Shown: positions 55,081 to 63,694 of the stretch, in pieces
Layout of the letters: each line of letters begins with the position of its first letter
How positions within the stretch are numbered: position 1 is the stretch's first letter
Notes under the pieces: model-generated
What the model was told of the DNA's origin: nothing
Seen by the model: only the letters and a program-made list of their open reading frames with translations
The model's database searches: none
NCBI GenBank assembly: GCA_937920345.1
Contig: CALGVA010000062.1
Coordinates: 19,754 to 83,753, forward strand
Direction: 5' to 3'
DNA from: an uncultured Lachnospiraceae bacterium
GTDB taxonomy: Bacteria > Bacillota > Clostridia > Lachnospirales > Lachnospiraceae
DNA length: 64,000 nt
Translations under genes and position numbers: made by a program

Positions 55081-55791
55081 ATGGGGATACTTGACGGCAT
55101 CGTGGAATGGATTGCCGAACAGGTGATGAACGGGCTTGACCTGATCTCCACCTCGGTACTGGGCGCCCTGGGCTGTGACATGGGGACTTTCCTGCGCTAT
55201 TTCCCCGCTGCGGAAACCATGTATAAGATATTTGTGGCTGCGGCAATAGGGCTTGTCCTCTTAAACTGGGTATGGCAGCTTTTCAAGAACTTCGGGCTGG
55301 TTGCAGGGGTGGAGGCAGAAGACCCCATCAAGCTGAGCATCCGCTCCGTCCTTTTTATCGGCCTGATCTATTACTGTGACCAGATCACGGAGATGGTCCT
55401 TGCCATCGGGGGAACTCCTTATTCCTGGATACTCTCCTCCGAACTGCCGCCCTTAAACTTTGCGGACTTCAATTCCGTCCTGCTGACCATCCTCGGCGTA
55501 TGTGCCAGCGGCTCCGTTGCCCTGATTGCGCTGATACTCCTGCTGATACTTGCATGGAACTATATCAAGCTGCTGTTTGAGGCGGCAGAGCGCTATATCC
55601 TGCTGGGCGTGATCGTGTATACGGCTCCCATGGCATTTGCCACCGGCGCATCCCAGTCCACTTCAAATATCTTCAAGTCGTGGTGCCGGATGTTCGGCGG
55701 GCAGCTGTTCCTGCTGATGATGAACGCATGGTGCCTGCGCCTGTTCACATCCATGGTAGGCAGTTTCCTGTCCAACCCGTTATCACTGTAG
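55081..55791 (+). CDS. VirB6/TrbL-like conjugation membrane protein
   Basis: 236 residues, about six membrane helices (for example YKIFVAAAIGLVLLNWVW and VALIALILLLILAWNYIK). Ends in a TrbL-like region (YILLGVIVYTAPMAFATGASQ...FKSWCRMFGGQL), the best match for the CD0411-type TrbL proteins. GAAAGGAGG precedes the ATG, 20 bases after the pilin gene. Inner-membrane channel component of the type IV system. Confidence 0.85.
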   Translation: MGILDGIVEWIAEQVMNGLDLISTSVLGALGCDMGTFLRYFPAAETMYKIFVAAAIGLVLLNWVWQLFKNFGLVAGVEAEDPIKLSIRSVLFIGLIYYCDQITEMVLAIGGTPYSWILSSELPPLNFADFNSVLLTILGVCASGSVALIALILLLILAWNYIKLLFEAAERYILLGVIVYTAPMAFATGASQSTSNIFKSWCRMFGGQLFLLMMNAWCLRLFTSMVGSFLSNPLSL

Positions 55792-55802
55792 GAGGCCACT
55801 GT

Positions 55803-56702
55803 ATGAAGAAAAAGAAAATCTATTTTTTGATGCTCACTGCCACGCTGTTCCTCTCCCAGTCCGTGACTGTCCTCGCCGTAACAGAAAGCGATGTGGAGGC
55901 AGTCGGGAAGGATACCGCCGCCGGGAATGTGTTCATCTGGTTTTTATGCGCCATCGCGTTCCTGAAGATCAGCCAGAAGATCGACAGCTTTTTATCCAGC
56001 CTCGGCATCAACGTGGGGCATACCGGCGGGAACATGATGGCAGAGCTGATGGTCGCCGCAAGGGGGCTTACCACCGCAAAGAACGTGGCAGGCAGTTCCA
56101 GCTTCCGGGGCGGTTCCTTCCGCGTGGGCGGAAATTCAAGCAGCGTCAGCCAGTCATCCTTCCTCTCCGGCGGGCTTGCCGGTGCCGTCGGGAGACAGTT
56201 TACCCAGAGCGCCATGCAGACCATGACCGGACACGCAAGCAACCCCATCAGCCGCAGGGCATTTGAGTCCTCCGTGAAAAAAGGCGGGGATTTCGCCAAC
56301 GGCGTCACCGGGGCTGTGGCAAAAGGGAATATCAGCTACACCGGCTCCATGACTGGCACCCAGGCGGCACAGGCACTGTCCTCTTACCTGGGGCAGACCG
56401 GCATCCCCGATGCCCCCAGCTATTCCGGCGTGGAGATCGGCGGCGGGCGCATCATGGGAACGGAAACCTCGGTTGATTATCCCAACGGTACAGCCTTCGG
56501 CATGTATAACACCGAACAGTACATGGCACCGGAAGGGAATTATGAGACCGTCACCACCGCCGACAACGCCACCTGGTACAAACAGTATGCCGTTGACACT
56601 GTGGACCGCACCCCGTACATGACCGGGGAAGGCAAGATCGCCTATCATGAGAATATCGTGCAGAAGCTCCCGGATATGCCAAAAAGAAAGGACCGTGTGT
56701 AA
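55803..56702 (+). CDS. Secreted or membrane conjugation protein, Gly/Ser-rich
   Basis: 299 residues. N-terminal signal (MKKKKIYFLMLTATLFLSQ) and a second hydrophobic segment (VFIWFLCAIAFLKIS), followed by a Gly/Ser/Ala-rich low-complexity region (SSFRGGSFRVGGNSSSVSQ) and a soluble C-terminal part rich in Tyr. The position after TrbL suggests it is the detached C-terminal part or partner of a VirB6-like protein. AGGAGG before the ATG; the next gene starts right after its stop. Function not known beyond context. Confidence 0.75.
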   Translation: MKKKKIYFLMLTATLFLSQSVTVLAVTESDVEAVGKDTAAGNVFIWFLCAIAFLKISQKIDSFLSSLGINVGHTGGNMMAELMVAARGLTTAKNVAGSSSFRGGSFRVGGNSSSVSQSSFLSGGLAGAVGRQFTQSAMQTMTGHASNPISRRAFESSVKKGGDFANGVTGAVAKGNISYTGSMTGTQAAQALSSYLGQTGIPDAPSYSGVEIGGGRIMGTETSVDYPNGTAFGMYNTEQYMAPEGNYETVTTADNATWYKQYAVDTVDRTPYMTGEGKIAYHENIVQKLPDMPKRKDRV

Positions 56703-57917
56703 ATGGCTGAAGACAACAGGAAAAAAGAACACTCCGCCCTTTCCAGTGCGGCATCGGCGGCAGGCACTGCCAAAAGCGCCCTAAAGACAGGGAAAGCGGT
56801 TGCCGGGGCAGCCAAAGGCGCGGCGGCAGGCCCTTACGGGATGCTGGCCGCCGGTTTATGGGAAAACAGGAAAGTCATCGGGAAGGTACTGGCTGCTTTT
56901 GCCGCCCTGCTGATGCTCCCGGTCCTGTTCATCCTGATGCTCCCCTCCCTGATCTTCGGGAGCCTGGGGCTGGATGATGCCACAGGCGACGCGCTGAACG
57001 ATAACAGCGTCATCATGGAGAACATCGCGGAAGCAGAAACATCTATCGAAGCCATCCTGCGGGAGAAACATGACGCACTGCTGGATGATATACAGCGGGA
57101 AGCGGACGCCCTCGGCTCCGGCTGCGAGTACGGCATCACGGATGACTTTTCAGACCGCATCATCTATGAAAGCGCACTGGTCATCTCCCAGTTCTGCGCC
57201 TCCCAGGAGGACTACCGGGAGGTAAACCTGAAAAAGCTGGAAAAGATACTGCGTGACAATACGGACGGCATATTCACCTATACCGTGGAAGTCACAGAAT
57301 ATGAGGAAACGGATGAAGAAACCGGGGAAAGCCGTACCATACACCACTATGAATATACGGTGGAGTACGCCGGGGACAGTTATTTTGCCAGGGACGTGTT
57401 CCGCCTGACAGATGAGCAGGCACAGACTGCGGAATACTATGCCGCAAACCTCCACCTGTTCCTGTTTGATACGGTATATCTGGTGGAGATCAACCCAGAC
57501 CTGATACCGGGGGAGACCGGGAACAGAGCGGTTGACCTTGCCCTGACCAAGCTGGGCACCCCGTACAGCCAGGAACGGAGGAACCAGGAAGGTTATTTTG
57601 ACTGCAGCTCCTTTACCTACTGGGTATACAGCCAGTTAGGGGTCTCCCTGCAGCATGGCGGCTCCAACACAGCAGCATCGCAGGCAAGGTACATTGCAGA
57701 GAGCAGCCTTGCCGTATCCTATGACAGCCTTGCCCCCGGTGATCTGGTATTCTACTCCTTCGGGGTGAACAACCGTTACCTGAACATCGACCATGTGGCC
57801 ATCTATGCCGGGGACGGCTATGTGGTGGATGCCTCCTTCTCCAAGAAAAAAGTCGTCTACCGCCCCATCTACAGTACCGGCAACATCGTCCTGTGCGGCA
57901 GGCCGTATACAGAATAA
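56703..57917 (+). CDS. NlpC/P60 peptidoglycan hydrolase of transfer system
   Basis: 404 residues. A cytoplasmic Ala/Gly/Lys-rich start, one membrane helix (about 65-85, VLAAFAALLMLPVLFILML), a helical domain, then an NlpC/P60 cysteine peptidase at the C terminus: NRAVDLALTKLGTPY, DCSSFTYWVY (catalytic Cys301), LAPGDLVFY and IDHVAIYAG (His364). It opens the wall locally for the transfer channel, like VirB1/TcpG-type enzymes in Gram-positive conjugation. Unlike many Tn916-like homologues no lysozyme domain is visible in front. Starts directly after the previous stop. Confidence 0.92.
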   Translation: MAEDNRKKEHSALSSAASAAGTAKSALKTGKAVAGAAKGAAAGPYGMLAAGLWENRKVIGKVLAAFAALLMLPVLFILMLPSLIFGSLGLDDATGDALNDNSVIMENIAEAETSIEAILREKHDALLDDIQREADALGSGCEYGITDDFSDRIIYESALVISQFCASQEDYREVNLKKLEKILRDNTDGIFTYTVEVTEYEETDEETGESRTIHHYEYTVEYAGDSYFARDVFRLTDEQAQTAEYYAANLHLFLFDTVYLVEINPDLIPGETGNRAVDLALTKLGTPYSQERRNQEGYFDCSSFTYWVYSQLGVSLQHGGSNTAASQARYIAESSLAVSYDSLAPGDLVFYSFGVNNRYLNIDHVAIYAGDGYVVDASFSKKKVVYRPIYSTGNIVLCGRPYTE

Positions 57918-57985
57918 CCAACAGCGGATGCAGGCATCCATTTGTCCGTCCGCCACAACCATGAATTTAGGAGGTGCATCGCAGA

Positions 57986-60900
57986 ATGTCCATGCGACAC
58001 GAAGAAAACGACATATACATCATCCCGCCGAACTTCATTGATACCGGAACAGTGTTCGGCGGAACCATCAAGCTCAGGAATGCGGCGGAAGCACTGGCGG
58101 TCTCACTGCTCATCGGCCTGCCCGTGTTCCACCTTCCGGTGACACTGACAACAAAGATCATCATCGCCTGCCTGACCGTACTCCCGGCAGCCCTGTTCGC
58201 CATCATCGGCATAAACGGCGAAAGCCTGACCTCTTTTGTCATCAACTTTTTCGTATACCTGAAAAACCGGAGGGTGGTGGGGCTGCAGGAGGATGCAGAC
58301 GAGGCCCCGGTAAAAGAAACGAAAGCTGTCAGGCAGAAGAAAACCGGAAGGAAAAAAGCGGAAAAGAAAACAAAGCCCAAAAAGGAAGACTTTGCCGAGG
58401 AGTTCGGGCAGTTCAAGGAGCGCAGGCAGGCAAAGCAGGCCGCCTCTGCAGAAGATGCCGGTGAACGCCCGAAAAAGAAACGCGGCGTTTCCCAGATGCG
58501 GGAGCGCATGAGGGAGGAGCCGGAACCGGAACTGTTAAACCCCGCCGCCTCCTACCTCCCCATCCGGAAGATAGAAAACGGCATCATCTACACGAAGGAC
58601 CACCGCTATGTGAAGATCATAGAGGTCATCCCCATCAACTTCCTGCTGCGCAGCGCAAGGGAGCAGCGCAACATCATCTACTCCTTTGTCAGCTACTTAA
58701 AGATCAGCCCCGTGAAGCTCCAGTTCAAGGTCCTTACCAGGCGTGCCGACTTAGGCAGCCACCTGGAGACCCTGCGGGAGGAAATGCGGCAGGAAACGGA
58801 CGAGCGCTGCCTTGCGCTCCAGAAGGATTATGAAAACCTGATCCGGCGCATCGGTTCCAGGGAGGCCATCACAAGGCGTTTCTTCATCATCTTTGAATAT
58901 GAGCCTTTTGCCGCAAACCGTGGGAATGAGGAAAGCGACGCCATCGCCGCCCTCACGACCGCTGTACGGACGGCAAAGACCTACCTGCAGCAGTGCGGGA
59001 ACGAGCTTTTAGTACCTGACAATGAGGATGAGATGGCAGCCGAGGTATTCTACGGCATCTTAAACCGCAGAACCAGCGTGGCAAAACCCTTAAGCGTGCG
59101 CGTCAACGAGGTCATCGGCCAGTATATCAATGCAGGCAGGCGGGATGAGATCGGCAACATCCCCGCAATGGAGTTCATCGCACCGGAATCCATCGACTAT
59201 ACCCACGGCAACTATGTCGTCATGGACGGCACCTACCACACCTACCTGTTAGTCCCTTCCGGGGGCTACCGCCCGCAGGTGTGCGCCGGATGGATCTCCC
59301 TCCTGGTCAATGCGGGGGAAGGCATCGACGTGGACATCTTCTTTGACCGCCAGCCCAAAGACCGCATCCAGCAGAAACTGGGACAGCAGCTCCGTATCAA
59401 CCGCTCCAAGATCAAGGACACCTCCGATACCAACTCGGACTTCGATGACCTGGACAGCGCCATCCGCTCCGGATATTTCCTGAAGGAGGGGCTTGCCTCC
59501 AACGAGGATTTCTATTACATGAACATCCTGATCACGGTCACGGCAGACAGCCTGGAGGAACTGGAGTGGCGCACCAATGAGATGAAAAAGCTGATGCTCT
59601 CACAGGACATGGAGGCGGTATCCTGCCACTTCCGGGAGGAGCAGGCGCTGCTTTCCGCCCTTCCCCTTGTGTCACTGGAGAAAAAGCTGTTCGAGCGTTC
59701 CAAACGCAACATCCTGACAAGCAGCGTTGCCAGCTGCTACCCCTTTACCTCTTTTGAGATGTGCGATGACAACGGCATCCTCTTAGGGGTGAACAAGCAC
59801 AACAATTCGCTGATCATCGTGGACATCTTCAATTCCCGTGTCTACAAGAACGCGAACATGGCGATCCTCGGAACCTCCGGCGCAGGCAAGACCTTCACCA
59901 TGCAGCTCATGGCGCTCCGGATGCGCCGCAGGAACATACAGGTATTCATCATCGCCCCCTTAAAAGGGCATGAGTTCCACCGGGCCTGCAGCAACATCGG
60001 CGGTGAATTTATCCAGATTTCCCCTGCCTCCAGGAACTGCATCAACATCATGGAGATCCGGAAGGTGGACTCCTCCGCCAATGACCTGATAGACGGCCCG
60101 CAGACGGAAAAATCGGAGCTTGCGGCAAAGATACAGCGGCTCCACATCTTCTTCTCCCTGCTGATCCCGGACATGACCCATGAGGAACGGCAGCTATTGG
60201 ATGAGGCGCTGATACAGACCTACAACCAGAAAGGCATCACCCACAACAACGAGAGCCTGCCTGACCCGGAAGCCCCGGAACACTACCGGGAGATGCCGGT
60301 GCTGGAGGATGTCTTCAACATTTTAAAGAAGAATGCGGACACAAGGCGCCTTGCCAACATCATGAACCGGCTGGTGCATGGCTCCGCTTCCACCTTCAAC
60401 CAGCAGACCAACGTGAACCTGGACAACAAGTACACGGTGCTGGACATTTCGGAACTGACCGGAGACCTCCTGACCGTGGGCATGTTCGTGGCACTGGACT
60501 ATGTGTGGGACAAGGCAAAGGAAGACCGTACCGTGGAAAAATCCATCTTCATTGACGAGACATGGCAGCTCATCGGTGCGGCGTCCAACCGCCTTGCTGC
60601 GGAGTTCGTGCTGGAAATCTTCAAGATCATCCGTGGATACGGCGGTTCCGCCATCTGCGCCACCCAGGACTTGAATGACTTCTTTGCACTGGAGGAGGGC
60701 AAATACGGCAAGGGCATCATCAACAACTCCAAGACTAAGATCGTCTTAAACCTGGAGGACGAGGAGGCGATGCGCGTCCAGTCCATCCTGCACCTGTCCG
60801 AAGCGGAGACCATGGCAGTCACCCACTTTGAGCGGGGCAACGGCCTGATCTCCACCAACAACAATAACGTCACCGTGGAGTTCAAGGCTTCCGAGCTGGA

Positions 60901-60988
60901 AAAGGAACTGATCACCACGGACAGGGAGGAACTGAAAAAGCTCCTGGAAAAGGAGAAGCAGCGCAGGCAGATGGCAGAGGCGGTCTGA
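57986..60988 (+). CDS. VirB4/TraE-like conjugation ATPase
   Basis: 1000 residues. Energises the secretion channel. The N terminus has two hydrophobic helices (about 22-75) fused in front of the ATPase, a PrgI-like membrane part, followed by a Lys/Glu-rich linker (105-180) and the VirB4 core. Walker A ILGTSGAGKTFTM (about 628-637), Walker B SIFIDETWQLIG (about 853-860) and YGGSAICATQDLNDF are clear. Related elements often encode PrgI as a separate gene; here it looks fused. ATG 57986 lies 11 bases after AGGAGG. Confidence 0.95.
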   Translation: MSMRHEENDIYIIPPNFIDTGTVFGGTIKLRNAAEALAVSLLIGLPVFHLPVTLTTKIIIACLTVLPAALFAIIGINGESLTSFVINFFVYLKNRRVVGLQEDADEAPVKETKAVRQKKTGRKKAEKKTKPKKEDFAEEFGQFKERRQAKQAASAEDAGERPKKKRGVSQMRERMREEPEPELLNPAASYLPIRKIENGIIYTKDHRYVKIIEVIPINFLLRSAREQRNIIYSFVSYLKISPVKLQFKVLTRRADLGSHLETLREEMRQETDERCLALQKDYENLIRRIGSREAITRRFFIIFEYEPFAANRGNEESDAIAALTTAVRTAKTYLQQCGNELLVPDNEDEMAAEVFYGILNRRTSVAKPLSVRVNEVIGQYINAGRRDEIGNIPAMEFIAPESIDYTHGNYVVMDGTYHTYLLVPSGGYRPQVCAGWISLLVNAGEGIDVDIFFDRQPKDRIQQKLGQQLRINRSKIKDTSDTNSDFDDLDSAIRSGYFLKEGLASNEDFYYMNILITVTADSLEELEWRTNEMKKLMLSQDMEAVSCHFREEQALLSALPLVSLEKKLFERSKRNILTSSVASCYPFTSFEMCDDNGILLGVNKHNNSLIIVDIFNSRVYKNANMAILGTSGAGKTFTMQLMALRMRRRNIQVFIIAPLKGHEFHRACSNIGGEFIQISPASRNCINIMEIRKVDSSANDLIDGPQTEKSELAAKIQRLHIFFSLLIPDMTHEERQLLDEALIQTYNQKGITHNNESLPDPEAPEHYREMPVLEDVFNILKKNADTRRLANIMNRLVHGSASTFNQQTNVNLDNKYTVLDISELTGDLLTVGMFVALDYVWDKAKEDRTVEKSIFIDETWQLIGAASNRLAAEFVLEIFKIIRGYGGSAICATQDLNDFFALEEGKYGKGIINNSKTKIVLNLEDEEAMRVQSILHLSEAETMAVTHFERGNGLISTNNNNVTVEFKASELEKELITTDREELKKLLEKEKQRRQMAEAV

Positions 60989-60995
60989 TACTTAT

Positions 60996-61134
60996 ACTTT
61001 ACATACAGTTTACGCATAATGGAGGAATCCTCCCCCTGCCGGAAGCATCCATAAGTACACTTTAAGTACAGTTTACGCATACGCCTTATATTTCCCGCCT
61101 CTATACCGGTGCTTTATGTAAAGTTTATGTAATC
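60996..61134. repeat. Three-copy ~24-bp direct repeat after virB4
   Basis: Similar units start at 60996, 61059 and 61111 with consensus CTTTAnGTAnAGTTTACGCATA; the first two share a perfect 15-mer, TACAGTTTACGCATA (61004-61018 and 61067-61081). Spacings of 63 and 52 bases equal six and five helical turns. A near palindrome GGAGGAATCCTCC lies at 61021-61033. Candidate iterons, oriT-linked sites or operator. The remaining bases to 61235 show TATATAAAT near 61153 as possible -10. Confidence 0.65.
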
Positions 61135-61235
61135 TGTACGCAGAGTTACTTCCTATATAAATACCATTCCCTGCGGTGACATATTCCGGGGTCCTTACGG
61201 ATACCCGCACGCCGCAGGACAAAGGAGGCTGTACC

Positions 61236-61775
61236 ATGCAGCAGAAAAACCAACAGCAGGAAAGCCATTTATCAGAGATCACCCGGCTGCTTTCCATGTA
61301 CCATGCCCTCAGCCCTGCCCAGCTTGGCAGGCTTTACCCGGAACTGACGGACGCAAAGCTCCTGCGCCTGCTGGGGCGGCTGGAAAAAGCAGGGCGGCTT
61401 GCCTTCCTGCCGGAACGGGAACTTATCCTGTATTCAAAGGACTGCGTTCCCAACCCGTCCACCCTTGCCGCCTTCTGGGTGCTCCTGGACTTTAAGGAGG
61501 ACATCACCTTCCATACGGCCAGCGATTTCCCGGTAACGCTGACCTTTTACACACAGTCGGATGCCTATGATGTCATCCACATACCGGAGGAAAAAGAGAT
61601 GCTCATGAACCATGCCCTTTCCGCTTATAAAGAGGACGCGCCCCGCCGCATAGCCATTGTGGACAATGCCGGGCAGATACCGCTCCTTGACTTCCCCGGC
61701 ACCGCTGCTTTCTGTACGGTGGCGCCGGGCGGGGAGGTGCAGTATTACAGGAAACAAGGAGTTACAGATACTTAA
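61236..61775 (+). CDS. DUF5697-like accessory protein with winged helix
   Basis: 179 residues. N-terminal winged-helix-like region (ITRLLSMYHALSPAQLGRL, LLRLLGRLEKAGRLAFL), then an alpha/beta domain ending in FPGTAAFCTVAPGGEV. The pattern agrees with DUF5697 proteins of clostridial elements, from memory. ATG 61236 with AAAGGAGG at 7 bases. The stop overlaps the next ATG by one base (TAATG). Role unknown, perhaps regulation of transfer. Confidence 0.7.
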   Translation: MQQKNQQQESHLSEITRLLSMYHALSPAQLGRLYPELTDAKLLRLLGRLEKAGRLAFLPERELILYSKDCVPNPSTLAAFWVLLDFKEDITFHTASDFPVTLTFYTQSDAYDVIHIPEEKEMLMNHALSAYKEDAPRRIAIVDNAGQIPLLDFPGTAAFCTVAPGGEVQYYRKQGVTDT

Positions 61776-62434
61776 TGGACCGACACACTTTATCATCCCG
61801 CCTTGCGCGGATAGGGGATGAACTTCCCCGGCTTACCAATACCATCAATGCCATGGCAGCCAACACCGGCACCTATGGGAAAAACTATGAGGAACTGAGC
61901 CTGGATGCCGCCAGACGCGCGGAACGGATTGCCTGTTCCCTGCGCAACCTGATCTATGCCGCAGACCTTGTGCCAAAACCCGTCCTCATGGAAGCGGCTG
62001 CCCAGGTACACGGCATTTCCATAAAGCATACGCCGGACTGCGTGGAGATCACCCTGCCCGGCCTGATGCCGAAACGCACGAAACGCATCAACACCACTTT
62101 CCTGACTGACCCGCTGTATGCAAGCCTTGAATCGTATACGAGACAGCACTGCCTGCCCCATTTTACGCAGTGCGTAGTCTGTTTCTCCCATGTGTTCGAC
62201 AAGAGTCTGTCCGACAGGCGGGTGCGGGACTATGACAACCTGGAGTGCAAGCAGCTTCTGGATACCGTGGCAGGTTTCCTGATGACCGATGACAGCGGGC
62301 TGTTCTGTGATGCCTACCACACCACGGAGTTCGGGGAACGGGACTGCACCATCCTCGCCGTCATGGAAAAAAGCCGCTTCCCCGGATGGCTGAAAGAGCG
62401 GGAGGACAGGGAAAAAAGCATATCGGATTTTTAG
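61775..62434 (+). CDS. DUF6100-like accessory protein
   Basis: 219 residues. First 70 are helical (LARIGDELPRLTNTINAMA...), followed by an alpha/beta part with FTQCVVCFSHVFD, DRRVRDYDNLECKQLLD and FCDAYHTTEFGERDCT. The resemblance to DUF6100 is from memory. The D-Y-D-N-L-E stretch recalls RusA-like Holliday-junction resolvases (RDxDNxxK), but it is not exact. Translationally coupled to the preceding gene. Function unknown. Confidence 0.65.
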   Translation: MDRHTLSSRLARIGDELPRLTNTINAMAANTGTYGKNYEELSLDAARRAERIACSLRNLIYAADLVPKPVLMEAAAQVHGISIKHTPDCVEITLPGLMPKRTKRINTTFLTDPLYASLESYTRQHCLPHFTQCVVCFSHVFDKSLSDRRVRDYDNLECKQLLDTVAGFLMTDDSGLFCDAYHTTEFGERDCTILAVMEKSRFPGWLKEREDREKSISDF

Positions 62435-62575
62435 GCGGCTTCCCAAAATGAAATCCGACTTCGGTAAAACTGCCGCCGAAACCGCCTGTAAACAGGAAAA
62501 AATACACCTCCATGCCTGCGGAATTTACCGGAGTTGCAGGCGTGTACGGTAAAAATTCGGAAAGGAGGCTCACCC

Positions 62576-63694
62576 GTGGATACTTCAACCAGCGCATACC
62601 GGCTGATGGAACTGGCTGCCATTTCCGGGGAGTGCAGCCCCGGCGTACTGGCACATTTAGGCATCGGCAGAAGCTACGGCGAAAAACTGATCACCCGGCT
62701 CAAGGGGGAGGGATATGTCAGGACGCACTATAAGGATGGGCTGCGGGGATACAGGCTGACAAGCAGGGGGAAAAAGCTCCTCCTTTCAGAGAACCCTGCC
62801 CGCTTCTCCTTTTACTTAAGCGGCAGCTCCGACACCAACCGTCCCAGAAGCGACTTCCCCAGGCGGCTCAGGCTCCAGCAGGCATCCACCGCCTATGCCA
62901 TGTTCCTGAATGCCGGCGTGGAGATATTCCGTGACAGGAAACCGCTGCTGTTCAGTATGGAAAACCGGGCGGCCCCCTGCAAGATGGCACTGCCAACCTT
63001 TTACCACTCCCGCGAAGTCAAGGAGCTTGGGGCGGAAGCCGTAAAGATCAACAACTCCAGGACAATGGGCATCCTGCTTTCCCCGGAGTGCATCTACGCC
63101 GTATTCTGCACAGGCGGCTCACTGATGAAATGGGAATACCGGACGGAGCTGAAGGTAAAGGCGCTGCTCTCCTACCATACCAGCCGGGGAATCCTCTCCG
63201 GCATGAACGGCGGGCTCCGTTATACCCCGGACACCCCTGTCAAGGCACTCATCATCGGGGAAGGCATGGACACCGCACTGAAGCTGATGGAAAGCACAGG
63301 CGGCTTCCAGAAAAGCTATTTTTATCTGGACTCCAGCTTTGACTACTTCCATTATATCCCGGATGACAGCGCCGGAGCGACCATGCTGAAACTGCTCTGC
63401 TCCCCGGCTTTGCTGAAGGGACTGAGAAGCCTGCTCCTGTCCGACCTGCAGCCGCCCTGCCCTGACTACGGGCTGGAACATGACGCTGTATCGGAGGGGA
63501 TGCCGGTACTCCTTGCCTTTGACTTTGACATGCTGCGGCTCTCCAGGTTCCGCACCGCCCTGTCCTTCCACGGGCTTACCGGGAACCTGGTCTGCTTCGA
63601 CTTCCAGAAACCGGTGCTGCAGCAATACTTCGGGGAGGCCGCCACCATTGAAACCATTGACCTGAAAAAATTTGAAGGGAGGTTCCTGCACTGA
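62576..63694 (+). CDS. Winged-helix accessory protein of the element
   Basis: 372 residues. GTG 62576 is chosen for AAAGGAGG 7 bases upstream; a TTG at 62534 has none. Residues 1-70 form a winged helix (AYRLMELAAISGECSPGVL, YGEKLITRLKGEGYVRTHYK, GYRLTSRGKKLL). Residues about 80-372 are an alpha/beta domain with no signature that I recognise. Replication-relaxation-like proteins share this plan. The end overlaps the coupling-protein start by four bases. Confidence 0.7.
   Translation: MDTSTSAYRLMELAAISGECSPGVLAHLGIGRSYGEKLITRLKGEGYVRTHYKDGLRGYRLTSRGKKLLLSENPARFSFYLSGSSDTNRPRSDFPRRLRLQQASTAYAMFLNAGVEIFRDRKPLLFSMENRAAPCKMALPTFYHSREVKELGAEAVKINNSRTMGILLSPECIYAVFCTGGSLMKWEYRTELKVKALLSYHTSRGILSGMNGGLRYTPDTPVKALIIGEGMDTALKLMESTGGFQKSYFYLDSSFDYFHYIPDDSAGATMLKLLCSPALLKGLRSLLLSDLQPPCPDYGLEHDAVSEGMPVLLAFDFDMLRLSRFRTALSFHGLTGNLVCFDFQKPVLQQYFGEAATIETIDLKKFEGRFLH

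Noticed and set aside
57967..58509. Minus-strand 180-codon frame opposite virB4
   Set aside because: High-GC codon bias leaves the opposite strand open; no ribosome binding site or domain, and the VirB4 frame is certain.
61793..62446. Minus-strand 217-codon frame opposite the DUF6100-like gene
   Set aside because: Shadow frame in GC-rich DNA; the plus-strand gene is coupled to its neighbours and has normal composition.
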